In this document: piece by piece, positions 8,401-17,643 of the stretch | Layout: every line of letters starts with the position of its first letter | How positions within the stretch are numbered: position 1 is the first letter of the stretch | DNA from: Zarea fungicola | Taxonomy: Eukaryota > Ascomycota > Sordariomycetes > Hypocreales > Cordycipitaceae | Length of the DNA stretch: 24,420 nucleotides | Direction of reading: 5' to 3' | NCBI GenBank assembly: GCA_900169235.1 | Contig: FWCC01000507.1 | Coordinates: 1-24,420, forward strand | Made by a program: the position numbers and the translations under genes | Notes under the pieces: generated by a model | What the model was told of the DNA's origin: nothing | The model's input: the letters and a program-made list of their open reading frames with translations, nothing else | The model's database searches: none

Positions 8401-9731
8401 CCGCTCGTATAGAGAATATAGGCCAGGTCCTCCTCCGTTGGCGGGTGCGGGGCGACCGGTGTGGCAAGATCAACAGCGAATCCAGCTCTCCAGCTGGTCA
8501 CATCATTGACATCGACCCAGGTCAGCTTCTTGAGCGCCTCAGCGGCCTCGGATCCGTCGTCAAGATTGACGCCAGGGAACGGCACACTTCCGATACCAAT
8601 GACCACCGAGGACTTGGTATCCTCGACAATATCTAGCAGACGCTGGGGAGGGGCATCCATCGGTAGTGAGCAGATGGCCAGGCTCGTCTTGAGCATGGCG
8701 GTGACTGTGACGTAAAACTCGGGGCCGGCGGGCAGGAACATGGGAATGGCGCGCTGGTTCTTGTACGCTGGTGTCCAGTTGAGTGTGCGCTCCAGTAGCA
8801 GGAGCTCTTCTGCGAGCCCCTCCGCGTCGGCATTCAGTTGCAGGTACGTCCATGTTCGGACCTCGAAGGATTCATCGGCGACTGCTTCGACCGCGATTCT
8901 GTCTGGAAACTCAATGACGCGCCTTTCAAAGGCACCGTGCATCAGCGCTGGATAGTTTTGCTCAATGTGGAGGTCTGTCTTGAGGACGGGCGGTGTCCAT
9001 AGCTTCGGGGGGTAGTTTAAGTTGGACATCTGAGGCTCGGGGAAGCGAAGTTGCGTCGACGCAGGATCCGAGGCCTTGGGGGCCAGGTATTTGGCGACCA
9101 ATTCCAGCAAGTGAGGGGTGAGATTTGCATGGCCATGGTTTGCGTTTATGTATAGTTGTACGTCGGCGACAGCTCCATTTTCAAATGGCTGAACTGCCAA
9201 GTAGAAAGCCTGCAAAGTAGCAAGATTAGCGGTGGACTTGGGATCGGTCGGTGTTGAGATCAGTCGGCGTTGGATCGGTGTTGGGATCGGTCCGTATTGA
9301 CTTACACGTGGGCCCTCGGGGGCTATTGGTGTGGCATCGTCGGAAATGATTTCAATCTCAAAATCAAAGTTATTGGAGTTTAGCTCGTCTGTGGCGAATG
9401 TAGAAAATTGAATGTGGTCGGATGTGAAAGATCTGGGCTTCGAGGTGCCAGGGACCGATGCAATAGCCAGAAGCCGCCGAGGTGCTGCGCCTTCAACGTC
9501 GGCGTACTTTGCAACAAAGGCAAGCTCTTCGAGGTCTGTAACGGCACTGACAAAGGCGGTAAAAGCTCTCAGAATCGCAGGAACAGACTCAACAATGGGC
9601 GATCCCTTGATAGCCGAGAAATTGTATTGTTGAGTTGCTTGCTTCGCGTCGGCCTCGGTGTGGGTGGCCAAATCGTAGTATGGCAGCTTGGTCCGCGGTG
9701 CCTCAGCAGACTGTACTTCCGGAATAGCCAT
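5415..9731 (-). CDS. Single-module nonribosomal peptide synthetase, A-T-C architecture
   Basis: Predicted complement(join(5415..9209, 9306..9731)), 1406 aa. The open frame extends to a GTG at 9746, but the first ATG is at 9731. A 96-nt in-frame intron (9210-9305; GTAAGT donor, GCTAAT branch, TTTGCAG acceptor) is predicted. In spliced numbering, residues 1-230 look like the remnant of a condensation lobe (VQLYINANHGH). An adenylation domain follows (about 233-763: YTSGSTGKPKG 409-419, NIYGPTEA, YRTGD, RTSSGKVDRK with Lys755), then a carrier domain (about 798-868, phosphopantetheine Ser830 in GLDSL), an acidic linker, and a condensation domain (about 928-1393; HAIYDG with His1078). The first His of HHxxxDG is Phe. 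Hand-aligned specificity residues are D458 L459 M462 F499 I520 G522 I552 M560 C561 K755; Asp458 points to an alpha-amino acid. There is no thioesterase or reductase, so release would have to use the C domain. Product unknown. Confidence 0.93.
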   Translation of the reverse strand: MAIPEVQSAEAPRTKLPYYDLATHTEADAKQATQQYNFSAIKGSPIVESVPAILRAFTAFVSAVTDLEELAFVAKYADVEGAAPRRLLAIASVPGTSKPRSFTSDHIQFSTFATDELNSNNFDFEIEIISDDATPIAPEGPRVSQYGPIPTPIQRRLISTPTDPKSTANLATLQAFYLAVQPFENGAVADVQLYINANHGHANLTPHLLELVAKYLAPKASDPASTQLRFPEPQMSNLNYPPKLWTPPVLKTDLHIEQNYPALMHGAFERRVIEFPDRIAVEAVADESFEVRTWTYLQLNADAEGLAEELLLLERTLNWTPAYKNQRAIPMFLPAGPEFYVTVTAMLKTSLAICSLPMDAPPQRLLDIVEDTKSSVVIGIGSVPFPGVNLDDGSEAAEALKKLTWVDVNDVTSWRAGFAVDLATPVAPHPPTEEDLAYILYTSGSTGKPKGVLISHSMATCGVHGHAEAFEPLPAGPELRWLQFAMPTFDLSLMELFVTLGYGGTVCSAERSLMLSDIEKAINFFGATSLFTVASMATLLRPKALPTLTTIISGGEALTKYAIDNFAFDAPREPNTEPKRVINIYGPTEATMCATSENAALGTRGSIAGSLFSCASVVLVDANSEDDLIQVPMGLTGEIVFGGPMVGYGYMNRPEETAKAFTSGLGLGPVYRTGDKGRIVFSPTGEPKLEILGRLNMEQVKLNSRRVELGEIESTIARVEAVREVATVVLNGSFLAAYVAVRDSFSDVTDEALVSQCRETAEDGLPAWMRPVEYIVVPAVPRTSSGKVDRKTLQKLAYQNFGTSTTQKQAITDNLAYEGTVDLKDKESVAAMLKYILIAILGEGASDVQTSSRALTSYGLDSLRAMKFLQELRRQGAEGLAMKDVLVGNTFDDVVKSIMDTHVALLKEAEEAAIAKEAEFIEIEDEEEILFLPLASKLKHFEQSCRAKCVEALNIPTEDILEILPATGIQTRMLSSVEESRDILKVSKPWVEHYPYLVPDHIDSDRLEGAIVKALESRDAFRTVWVQVEHPLAPYAQCVLDPKSPHAALPIIRITCSTYDERPDSLWQRTVDGAQRSAEQVFGLHSLGSVTTIVRSADRKHCVVVFSLFHAIYDGMSLQAFARDIGEAYHGLPISSAGKPGVRVPVEEHLKSDWLGTSMFWAQRMAGVSSFKAGSRALNADGAQFTTFNTNVGIASEALECSFSKDDLFAIAKAEDLKTPMAVIQAAWSMTLAQTLVGADAAEKYEVQFGSVFHGRHTANSLDAFALMLDGLPTRVVFEQGKPLTHREICAKMFEQYTGTLGFTEMPCPSIQFARTTRRFDSSVILQTFPAPDSNIDMNGLPAFSRVHDSLTPWKETSADTPILIEMWPGLNRNEDKLSIRCSYSQLWPGYEFMTPEWVQGVLVTFNKALVQILTNPSGTFDPVRTATGQTEAMDLSQ
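9210..9305 (-). other. In-frame, stop-free intron of the NRPS gene
   Basis: On the minus strand it begins GTAAGTCAA and ends GCTAATCTTGCTACTTTGCAG, with an excellent donor, branch site and acceptor. Its length is 96 nt (32 codons) and it contains no stop, so unspliced transcripts would encode 32 extra residues between EGPR and AFYLAVQ. Removing it gives the better match to a condensation-like lobe, which is why I call it an intron. Confidence 0.75.
9242..9299. repeat. Degenerate tandem repeat inside the NRPS intron
   Basis: Four units start with GATC at 9242, 9258, 9273 and 9285, spaced 16, 15 and 12 bp. They are variants of GATCGGTCGGTGTTG, differing by small substitutions and deletions. 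The array fills most of the intron. Confidence 0.7.
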
Positions 9732-12701
9732 GATGGGACTTGTCACGGTGAGTTGGCTGACTGGATTATGAACAGGATGCTTCCAATATCAACTCGCGAC
9801 CAAAACGAGGAATATTGTTTGTCTAATAAAGGAGCATCGAACGGGTTGACGCACGTGTGGTAATCCCGCCTTGGACTGAATTCCGCTAGGGCAGTCAGAT
9901 ATCTACAGTAATAACGCCAGTGGTGGTCAGATCGGAGCAGCAAAGCTTCCCAAATAGGAGGCGGCTGACACTACGGGGGTATCAAGTCGCCGTGCCAGCC
10001 GGAATCTTCTTGGCCGATCGGCTTAATACCTGCATGGCGGACCGAGACCCACGTCTACAGAGCTCGATGCAGACGTAAACTTATAAGGTTGATAATCGCT
10101 GGTGGCCATTGCTTTTTATTTCCGTCTGCCCTTGCTTCCTTGGCTTCATTGCCGGTCCTCCTGGTCTTGCGTTCATTGAATAGGCACCGAGCACCAGGTA
10201 AAGCAAGCCGGCTATGTAGGTGCCTTCATTGGGCACTGAATTGTCGGGTTTTACCCATCGGGTTCTTGCTGTATTCCTTGTCGAATCTCCGTACCTCCGG
10301 TTCCTGCATTGTAGCGGGTGCTGTTGTTGGCGACGGAACTTTTTGCCTGGCTAGGCAAGTCGGTTGTGGTGGGAAACCCATCCGTATTAGGTCATCTCTT
10401 CGATGACTCCGCTGTGATGAGATTTACTAGGCCATCCGTGTTTCTTGGTCCATCGCCAAGCAGACGTTACCACTAGGATCGTCTCACATAAGCAGCGAAG
10501 TCCTCTATTCTCTCGGACGCCACTGACAAGGGCAACGGTTTCAAGCGCATTTACCTCATCGGGGACGCGTGTTGGAGATGCTTCGTATCAATGCACCAGA
10601 AAGAGTCTGATTAGTGATTTAATAAAAAAAGAGATGGCTGATAACTAAGTAAAATACGTCTCCACACCATGACAGAGTGGGTGCAACAAACATCTCATGA
10701 GGATCGTGACCATGCTAAATAAGTTGCTGGAAAGAATTCTAGAAAAACTAAAAATAAAACCATATACTCTGTATTTGGGGATATAAAAAACCCTCGTCTA
10801 AGCTTCTCCTGAGGCTGAATGAATTACATCACCGGTTTCAACCAGTGAGACGCTGCGCTGATGTGAGTACTGTAAATGGCCAGCTGAAGCTGGTCGCAAC
10901 GCCCCGAGCTCATGCGAGGGACATTCGCCTGAAATTCTTCGCATCTTTTATGAGGGAAGTGGAGGTCTTGTGCCGCGCAGCCGTACCCTGACACCGAAGC
11001 GGGCACGCTGTCAGCCATGTCAGTGACATGAGCAAGCCAAGTTCTATTTAAACGACGAGGAATAAGATGAGAAAAGACGATGACGCGGTGTTTTCATTTG
11101 ATTCCAGGATGGTAAGCTTGGGGGCAGTAATTAGTTAATTCGGGGTGGTTGCTTTAATAACCCTTGCCGCCGAGAGTTGGTGCATCGCAGCCAAGGATCT
11201 TGGCACGCCACTCCTCTGATCAGTCTTGCATAGTAGTTATGGCAAGTCTGTACGGATCGCATATAGCGCCCGTACTTTGCTGGAGGTGACGGGGAAGTTT
11301 CACCAGCCGAAACAATTATTGGCGACCACCTATAACTACTTTCCATCGACCGGGCAATCGCTTCCTATAGCCGCCTCTGAGAATAGCGGCATGACTCTGC
11401 TTACCTACTGAGGAGCCTAGCCCTAATAGTGCCTAGCAGCATCAGCTTGCCTCGCTGCGAAATCTCAGGCGTAGTGACTCTGGCGCGCAACATTAGTGGC
11501 AACTTGGTGCCCGCCTTATTATGAGCGCGGAGACGCGGAGCAAATCACCTTCCGCTTGTCTCCTGCCTACCCTGGAGTAGAGTGACGCAACCAACATCCG
11601 TCGAAACACGGTAGTATCGTCACGCTGAGAAGAGAAATCTGTAAGAGTAGAAGCAAAGTCATCAAAGATTGCTATCTAAAAGTATTTTCCCCTTCAATGC
11701 AAAAATGCTTCACATAGAAGGCTTGAAGTTGGGCAATGACAATTCAACTAGTACGCCAACACAGTATTGATCAAGAGGCATACGATCCGTTAGTAGACAC
11801 GGTCGGATGCTGAAGAACTAAAGAAAAGAAAAGAAAATACCACTATAACCACAACAACTTTATAGAAAAAAGAACTACAATAAAGTGAGACGCAGCTAAC
11901 GGGTCATGCTTGGGAAAGCTTGAACCAGCTCAGCTCTTTACCCCAGAGCAAACCATTTCCCTAGACTCTGTTGAAAAAACAAGGCTGTATTTCTAGACGA
12001 CATATAGATATCAGAGCTGATAACTAACTTGGTGTGCGCTGCCAAGCACAGATTAAACCGAACCAAAACGAGTTAGAAATCGGCATCCAGGCTCACTCAG
12101 CATTTCCACGTGAAAAACAACAAGACCAGCAGCTGTGCGTCTGTTCACGGGCGGGGAAAGACAATTGTGGAGTCATTCTAAAAAGGCGCCCCCCTTCTCC
12201 TCATTCTCCCTTGCAACGCAAAACACTAGATTCGATTTCATCAAGATGATCACACGGAGGCATCAGTAGAGTCGTTTTGCATTGCCGGTGAGCAGTAATA
12301 TGTTTCGAAACATCCGTAGTGCATCCAACACGATTTCATCTTCTCGCAGTAACGCATCACTCGTTGTGCGCATGCAATCGCCGTCGTGAAATGTGGCGCC
12401 GGCCAACAGGCTCCTCATTCTGTAGATCGTCTCTCGGTAGAGGCCCCTCCCCCAGGCTAGCCACACTAGCCGAGGCAGGTGAGTTCGGCCAGACAAAGTG
12501 CAGAGTTTAGAGTTTTTCCCACTTGTCTTGACCACTCCGCATTGGTTCCAAGTCGCCCAGCTCGTTCCCCAGACTGTTTACCCAACTCCTTCACCTCCTT
12601 GCTACCCTTGCGTGCCGCTGTACCAAGGCCTCAATTGCCCGCGTCGCATATCGTTCGTCTTGCATGTAAACGAAGCAGCTCGCTGCCCACGCTCAGTCAT
12701 C
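9732..12701. other. Large gene-free region between the NRPS and the membrane-protein gene
   Basis: Nearly 3 kb. It must contain the divergent promoters of the NRPS (minus) and the membrane protein (plus). Open frames here are at most about 105 codons, in several phases, and I recognise none of their translations. Locally AT-rich stretches occur at 10615-10660 and 10735-10795, with an (AAAAG)n run near 11821-11837 and a pyrimidine-rich leader near 12188-12215 before the next gene. No terminal inverted repeats, LTRs, tRNA or rRNA were seen by eye. It could be decayed transposon DNA or simple intergenic sequence. Confidence 0.55.
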
Positions 12702-13338
12702 ATGGGAGACCGCCGGAACATTGCGAGAGTGACGCTCGTGGGTGAGCTCCTCAGCCGCCTCATTGTCTTTTCCATGGTACTGGTCGCCATCATTGTGGGA
12801 GCAACCAGCGTCTATCCCAAGGGGTTTACAGTCATGTTTGCTACGGTTCGTCGCATCCACAAATCAGTTTAATATGCATTCTTTCAGCTGACCGTCATCG
12901 AAACTCCAGGCTGGCATTGCAATTCTGGTTGAAATGGCTCTTATTCTTCGTGCCTGCTTCTACCTCCTCAAGCCCTCGGCGTATAATCTCACAAACTTTA
13001 GAGGCGGGCTCTTGATTGCGGTTCAGCTGGTCTTGCTGGCCCTATTCATCATCGCCGCGGTCTTTGCCTTTAGGGATTACTCCAAAGAACCTGGATATGC
13101 GAGCCGCGAACAAGCCGCCGTCTACGATAGACGCATTGCCGCTGGTGTTCTCATCATGGCATCCATGTAAGACATTGCTGTATACTCTTTTTTTTTCTTG
13201 GCAGTAAAGCTAACTGAGCCCAGTCTATTCCAGATTGCTCCGACTGTCATCCTCATCGCCCGGCTGTCTCAGGGAAGCGATGAGGACCTGAAAGTCAGCA
13301 GCAAGGAAATCGATGAAAGGGAGAAGCCTGCTGCCTAG
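12702..13338 (+). CDS. Small four-helix integral membrane protein of unknown function
   Basis: Predicted join(12702..12845, 12910..13166, 13224..13338), 171 aa. Intron 1 (64 nt) has a weak donor GTTCGT, a CTGACC branch site and a CCAG acceptor; an earlier acceptor at 12887 would hit a stop and is excluded. Intron 2 (57 nt) has donor GTAAGA, a GCTAAC branch site and acceptor CCCAG. Hydrophobic helices lie at about residues 17-38, 46-67, 75-98 and 118-143. Helices 3 and 4 are separated by a polar charged loop (FRDYSKEPGYASREQAAVYDRR), and a charged 25-residue C-terminal tail follows. I do not recognise the family. The two-pair helix layout and short charged tail resemble several fungal orphan membrane proteins, which is not a functional assignment. 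The nearest gene is the convergent phosphoesterase. Confidence 0.78.
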
Positions 13339-14054
13339 GGTTCGGAGGCAGCGACAATTGAGTCTATGCCAGATGCCACATAGGACGCCACCGTACATGA
13401 CTAAATGACTATTCGTCGTAATGATAATATCAAAGTTGATGAAATACATACACTCTGGTTACCTCTGACAGTTCCTTGTGAAGCCCTACTAACTAACAGG
13501 CGACGTGAGTGGCCGGGAGCTGCCGGAACAATGCCTGTCGACCCACCAACCATGATGCCGTCATGCTGCATGCTGCATGCATCGTAGGCCGCCACACACA
13601 CATCACTTCCCTAATTCGGCCATGGAAGGCTTGCACATGCCACCCAGCATCGCGCAATCACTCAAGGGACAGCAAGCAAGGCGCTCCGCAGGCCGAAATC
13701 TTCAGCCACAAGACACGATACGTTGAAATGCACGAACATCATATTAACAAAGGCATGTCGCGCGGCTCTTTGAAATTCGAGCAGTAAATTGGCACCTAGT
13801 GCGTAGGTATGCTGCATTCCAACTAGGCCTCTATTCCTTAGCACTATTCCTACTGCCGGTAGTTAGTGGCCAGTGTGCTGAGAAAACATCTGTCGCATGC
13901 TTGACAGAACACAGCATTGAGGCCACGGTAATGGAAGCAAAAGAAATGTAAGTGCCGTTTAAATATCGCTGGCTGATACCCATGCTTCCGTCGGATTCAA
14001 TTTATATTTACTGGCAGTTGACGATGCGGTATAATAACTCTCCAATTCCGCTAA
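13339..14054. other. Convergent intergenic region without a recognised gene
   Basis: 716 bp between two stop codons. It contains a short CATGCTG repeat (about 13562-13580) and open frames under 95 codons with no recognisable product. Both 3' untranslated regions should lie here. Confidence 0.6.
13562..13581. repeat. Short CATGCTG direct repeat
   Basis: The heptamer CATGCTG occurs twice in tandem and is followed by CATGCAT, so the element is nearly self-complementary. It is a small simple repeat in the gap between convergent genes. Confidence 0.5.
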
Positions 14055-15385
14055 TCAGCTTGTCATCTCGTCCGGTGTGGCTGGATAGACGTCTTTGCCA
14101 AAGGTAGAGTTCAAACTGACAGCACCTACAATCTCCCCGTTTTCCAGACGAATCCACGACTCTGCCTCCCAACTCTTGCGGAGAGTGGAACGCGAGACCT
14201 GAATTTGCCGCGCTCCACGAATCCAGTTACCATATCCACCATAGCCAGAGTGCTGGCCAAAACAGAGATTGACACCATTGCCAGTGACACTAGTCCCGGG
14301 CACAAGACGGTCCCATTTGTAGCACCATGTATCGCCATGGTCATGGCCAGAAAATAGACCAATGATTCCGGGCGTCGAGGCAATTGCGCGCATAAACGGG
14401 ACATCTTGGCCGCCATAACTGCAAGAAGAGTTGGTCGATCCGTCGCTACACCATCCCTGAGCCTGGGAGGCAAGGTCATAGTCGTCATTGATGCCGGGGT
14501 TGGTATTCGGATTGATGCTGCTCTCTCCATGCTCTGTCTGAATCGCCTTTGACACAAATGGCGGAATGTGTACAAAGGCAAGCGATGGGATGACGCGGCC
14601 GTATTCCGATACAAGGCCAGCATTTGTCTTTTGGAACCAGTCGACGACACTCTCATCGACCCAGTTTGGCCGCATTACCTTGCTGCCGTCAGGATTGGAC
14701 TCTTGAAAATAGTTGCCACCGCGGCTGTCGAAAAACCAGAGCAGCAGCTCGGGTCCGCACTTTTCGCGACAGCACTTGAAAGGGTACACTGGCAAATAAT
14801 AGTTGGTAATGCCAGCATTTCTTCCTTGCACCATCCGTCCGGTGCGACAGTTGGGGTGTGTGTTTTCGCGCTCCCACATGGACACCGAAGACAGGTTAAA
14901 GTCGCTGTCATGATTGCCGTAGGTTGACGCAAACAGTAAGCCCCTGTCATCAATCGGCTTCACAATCTGATCAACATAGACGGAGCCATTCGCAAGAAAT
15001 GCGTTCTCGCCTGTGATGAGATCGCCGTTTAAAACGACTAGCTGCGGTGATTCTTTATCCAGTACATTATTAAGAACTTTGACAGAGTTGATGTCTTGCT
15101 CAGGGCCCCACGAGTCCCAAGCATCTAAATTTAGGCTTGAATCAGTCTGCTGCTCCAACAATGTTTTGACGAAGCAGGATGAGACATACTCTCGCCAAAG
15201 TGAAGGTCATTGAAGACGCTGATTTGGAACGTGCCGTCCTTCCGAAAGGTTAGCGGCGCCGGTGCCGGCGATCGCCCATCAAGTGGCACAGCCAGCGCCG
15301 CCAATGACTGAAGCTGACCTAAACCCAGGAGGAGTCGCAATCGCAGCGTTACCATTGTAAAGAACAGTCTGATATCAATTCCCAT
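14055..15385 (-). CDS. Secreted calcineurin-like metallophosphoesterase (Dcr2-like)
   Basis: Predicted complement(join(14055..15124, 15190..15385)), 421 aa. The 65-nt intron (15125-15189, GTATGT donor, TTTAG acceptor) joins HFGE to NAWDSWGPEQD, the family pattern; nearer AG acceptors give the wrong phase. The metallophosphoesterase motifs appear in order: Asp60 and His62 (NDLHFGE), Gly99-Asp100 (LNGDLITGE), GNHD at 135-138, His251 (FVHIPP) and GHDH at 325-328. A hydrophobic N-terminus suggests secretion. A second in-frame ATG at 15355 (a 411-aa product) begins a more typical signal peptide (MVTLRLRLLLGLG), so the start is uncertain. Cys pairs (CCREKC, NCRTGR, GWCSDG) fit an extracellular disulfide-bonded enzyme. 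It should hydrolyse phosphate esters; the substrate is unknown. It resembles the fungal Dcr2/purple acid phosphatase-like group. Confidence 0.9.
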
Positions 15386-16335
15386 GGCCAAATTCCGAAA
15401 CTTCAGACGAAAATTCGGCGCTTCTGATGCCCTTTATCATTGAAACCATGGTACTCACGATGCCGCGGACTATTCTCGCAGCTGCCTCAAGGGGGAGCCA
15501 CTAAGAACGCATGAGGTCGCAACGTGGTCGACAGGCACCTTTGTCCGGATGCATAGTATTGTCCGCCGGTTCTATGTAGCACCATCAAGACAGCCACCAT
15601 GTGTCTCTTGAAGGCAGTCTATAGGCTGAGAATTTTCGGAATGTTGTCCGAGATGACGATTGCCGACAATATTCCCACATTCAGACACCGTTGACTAGAA
15701 GCCTCAAGATACAGTCAAAATAGTCCCCCAATGCAACCAATTATAGCCCGGACAGCTGCAAGATGCGACGGGTATAAGAAGACACGCTTAACAAAGAGAA
15801 GGTAACTAGCCGCAGCATCCGCATTGCAGGCCTAGACTCTGCTACCGGATTTTTTTTGTCAAAATTACCATAATAATGCCATGATAAAAACGGTGATTGA
15901 ACCACGTGGCTGCCATGAGGACAAACGGTGACCTAAATGTAAGCCGACTAGCCGAGAAAGGATAATGGTGAAGAGACTATTCTCGCGTCTCTTGAGGCAT
16001 TTCTTTGTGTAGAAAGAGGAGAATCAACATTGGACGTCGTAGATATTATCAAAACATTATAACTAAGAAGACGTCCTACGTAGGGCGTAAGCGGTCTTGG
16101 AAGAGCAAGCCTCCCGAACACATAACATTGCCATTTACGAATGGGCGTGGCTGGATTCGCAAAATTATATGTGCATTCTTCAGTCGATCTATCGTCGCTC
16201 TAACTCTAATATGACAGTACCTGGATCTACTAAACGGCAAATCTCCATCGCCACGAGAAATGTACCTTCCTCGCTTACAGCTTGCTTTGGAGGATCTTGT
16301 GTATCTCTTTTATGTACCAAACCTATGATTGAGAG
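15386..16335. other. Intergenic region between two minus-strand genes
   Basis: 950 bp holding the promoter of the phosphoesterase and the 3' end of the OYE gene. CCTACGTAGG at 16075-16084 is a perfect 10-bp palindrome. A 70-codon plus-strand frame at 16005-16214 is not recognisable. I see no gene. Confidence 0.55.
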
Positions 16336-17643
16336 TTAGCTTTCTACACACAGTTTTTGAGCCAAAGTTCCAGTGTCACGTACCGTCTCCGCCGCACCAT
16401 TTATGGCGCGCATGCCGAGCAGTTGCGATAGCCAGCCGGCGGGTATGCTCTTGGCGTATAGTTTGGCGTCATTGTCGCTCACTTCCTTATTGAAGATTGT
16501 ATTGCTTGGGAGTGCCGGGTTCAAAGCAGCCGGTCGCGCGATGCCGATGATATCGCAGCCGCCGCTTTGAATGGCCGACTCCATGGCCCGGCGTGTGCGG
16601 AAGCCGCCCGTCACCATGAGCGGCACATGCTTAAAGTTTTCGCGAATGGCATGGGCAAATTCCAAGAAGAACGCCTCGCGCGCCACCGTTCGGTCGCTCT
16701 TTTCGTTGCCGTCGTCATCTTTACCGGTCATCATCTAAGTTTTGTTTGTGTCAGTAGGACAATTCGTTCGTGTTAGTCACTGCTTCTAATCACATACCGT
16801 GGGATTCTCATATGTTCCTCCACTAATCTCTAGGAAATCGAGCCCATCCCGGCATATCTCCTCGAGCTGTTCAATGCACTCTCCCAGCTCCTTTTTGCTC
16901 TGGTGGTCGACGCTGTTGAGCTTGATGCCCACGCAGAATGTTTTGGGGACCACCTTTCGAATGGCCTCGATAACCTCGACAACGATGCGCGCGCGATTCT
17001 TTGGAGAGCCGCCGTACTTGTCTGTTCGCTTGTTGGTCCTGGCACTCAGGAACTGCGCCAACAGGTAGCCGTGCGCGCCATGGATCTGCACGCCAGCAAA
17101 GCCAGCCTCGTATGCGAGCTTGGCGCCGGCGGCGAAGCGCTGCGCAACATCATCAATATCTTGCTGTGTCATTTCTCGAGGAACGCCGAAAACAAAGGCG
17201 CTGATGATCTTGGTAATGATATTTTGCCCAAGCTGGACTCCGACGGCACTCGGCGCCATGGTCTTGCCAAAGTAGCCATGTGCGCCAGCTCCAGGGAGTG
17301 ACTGGCGCCCGGGATGATTTAGCTGTACAATGGTAGGTGTGTTGTTTCTGTTGGTCACGGCAGCCCATTTCCTCCATGAGCCTAGCAGATCCTCGTAGGG
17401 TATGTTTTCATTGACGGTATTGTCTTCAGGGGTGCCAAGAAAATTGACGTCAACTTGTACATTGCCAGTCAAAACCATACCCCAGCCTCCATCGGCCCAG
17501 GCACCATAGGTCTCAACAAGTCTGTCCTTTGGCAGTCCCTTTTTGTCAGCCCAACCCTCTGCCATGGCCGCCTTGGCCAGGCGGTTGGGGAAGGTGAGGC
17601 CGCATGGTAGCGTGATTGGCTCTGCACTGCTCAAACTCGTCAT
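16336..17643 (-). CDS. Old Yellow Enzyme family FMN oxidoreductase (ene-reductase)
   Basis: Predicted complement(join(16336..16734, 16798..17643)), 414 aa. The 63-nt intron (16735-16797) has donor GTATGT, a CTAAC branch site and a CTTAG acceptor, and joins ENPT to MMTGKDDDG in phase 0. The TIM-barrel begins with LTFPNRLAKAAMAEGWA. The substrate-anion pair His188 and His191 sits in QIHGAHGYLLAQFLS, followed by the signature RTDKYGGSPKNRARI (residues 206-220). FMN-phosphate binding is in VTGGFRTRRA (323-332) and IIGIARP (344-350). This is the bacterial-like (class II/III) OYE group rather than yeast OYE. Such enzymes reduce activated C=C bonds with NAD(P)H; in fungi several work in secondary metabolism (for example ergot alkaloid EasA). 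Its neighbour in the same direction, 519 bp upstream, is a carboxypeptidase. Cytosolic; no signal peptide. Confidence 0.93.

Noticed and set aside
9732..9746. Five-codon N-terminal extension of the NRPS to a GTG
   Set aside because: Nuclear fungal genes start at ATG; the first in-frame ATG is at 9731.
10089..10648. Possible protein fragments in the gene-free gap
   Set aside because: Translations in all phases are broken by stops and match no family I recognise; not enough to call a pseudogene or transposon.
12263..12535. 90-codon minus-strand frame upstream of the membrane-protein gene
   Set aside because: No domain, no convincing splice partners, and it overlaps the likely 5' leader of a plus-strand gene.
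15125..15189. Nearer AG acceptors (GAGCAG, CAGCAG) for the phosphoesterase intron
   Set aside because: They give the wrong phase with the GTATGT donor. Only the TTTAG acceptor yields HFGENAWDSWGPEQD.
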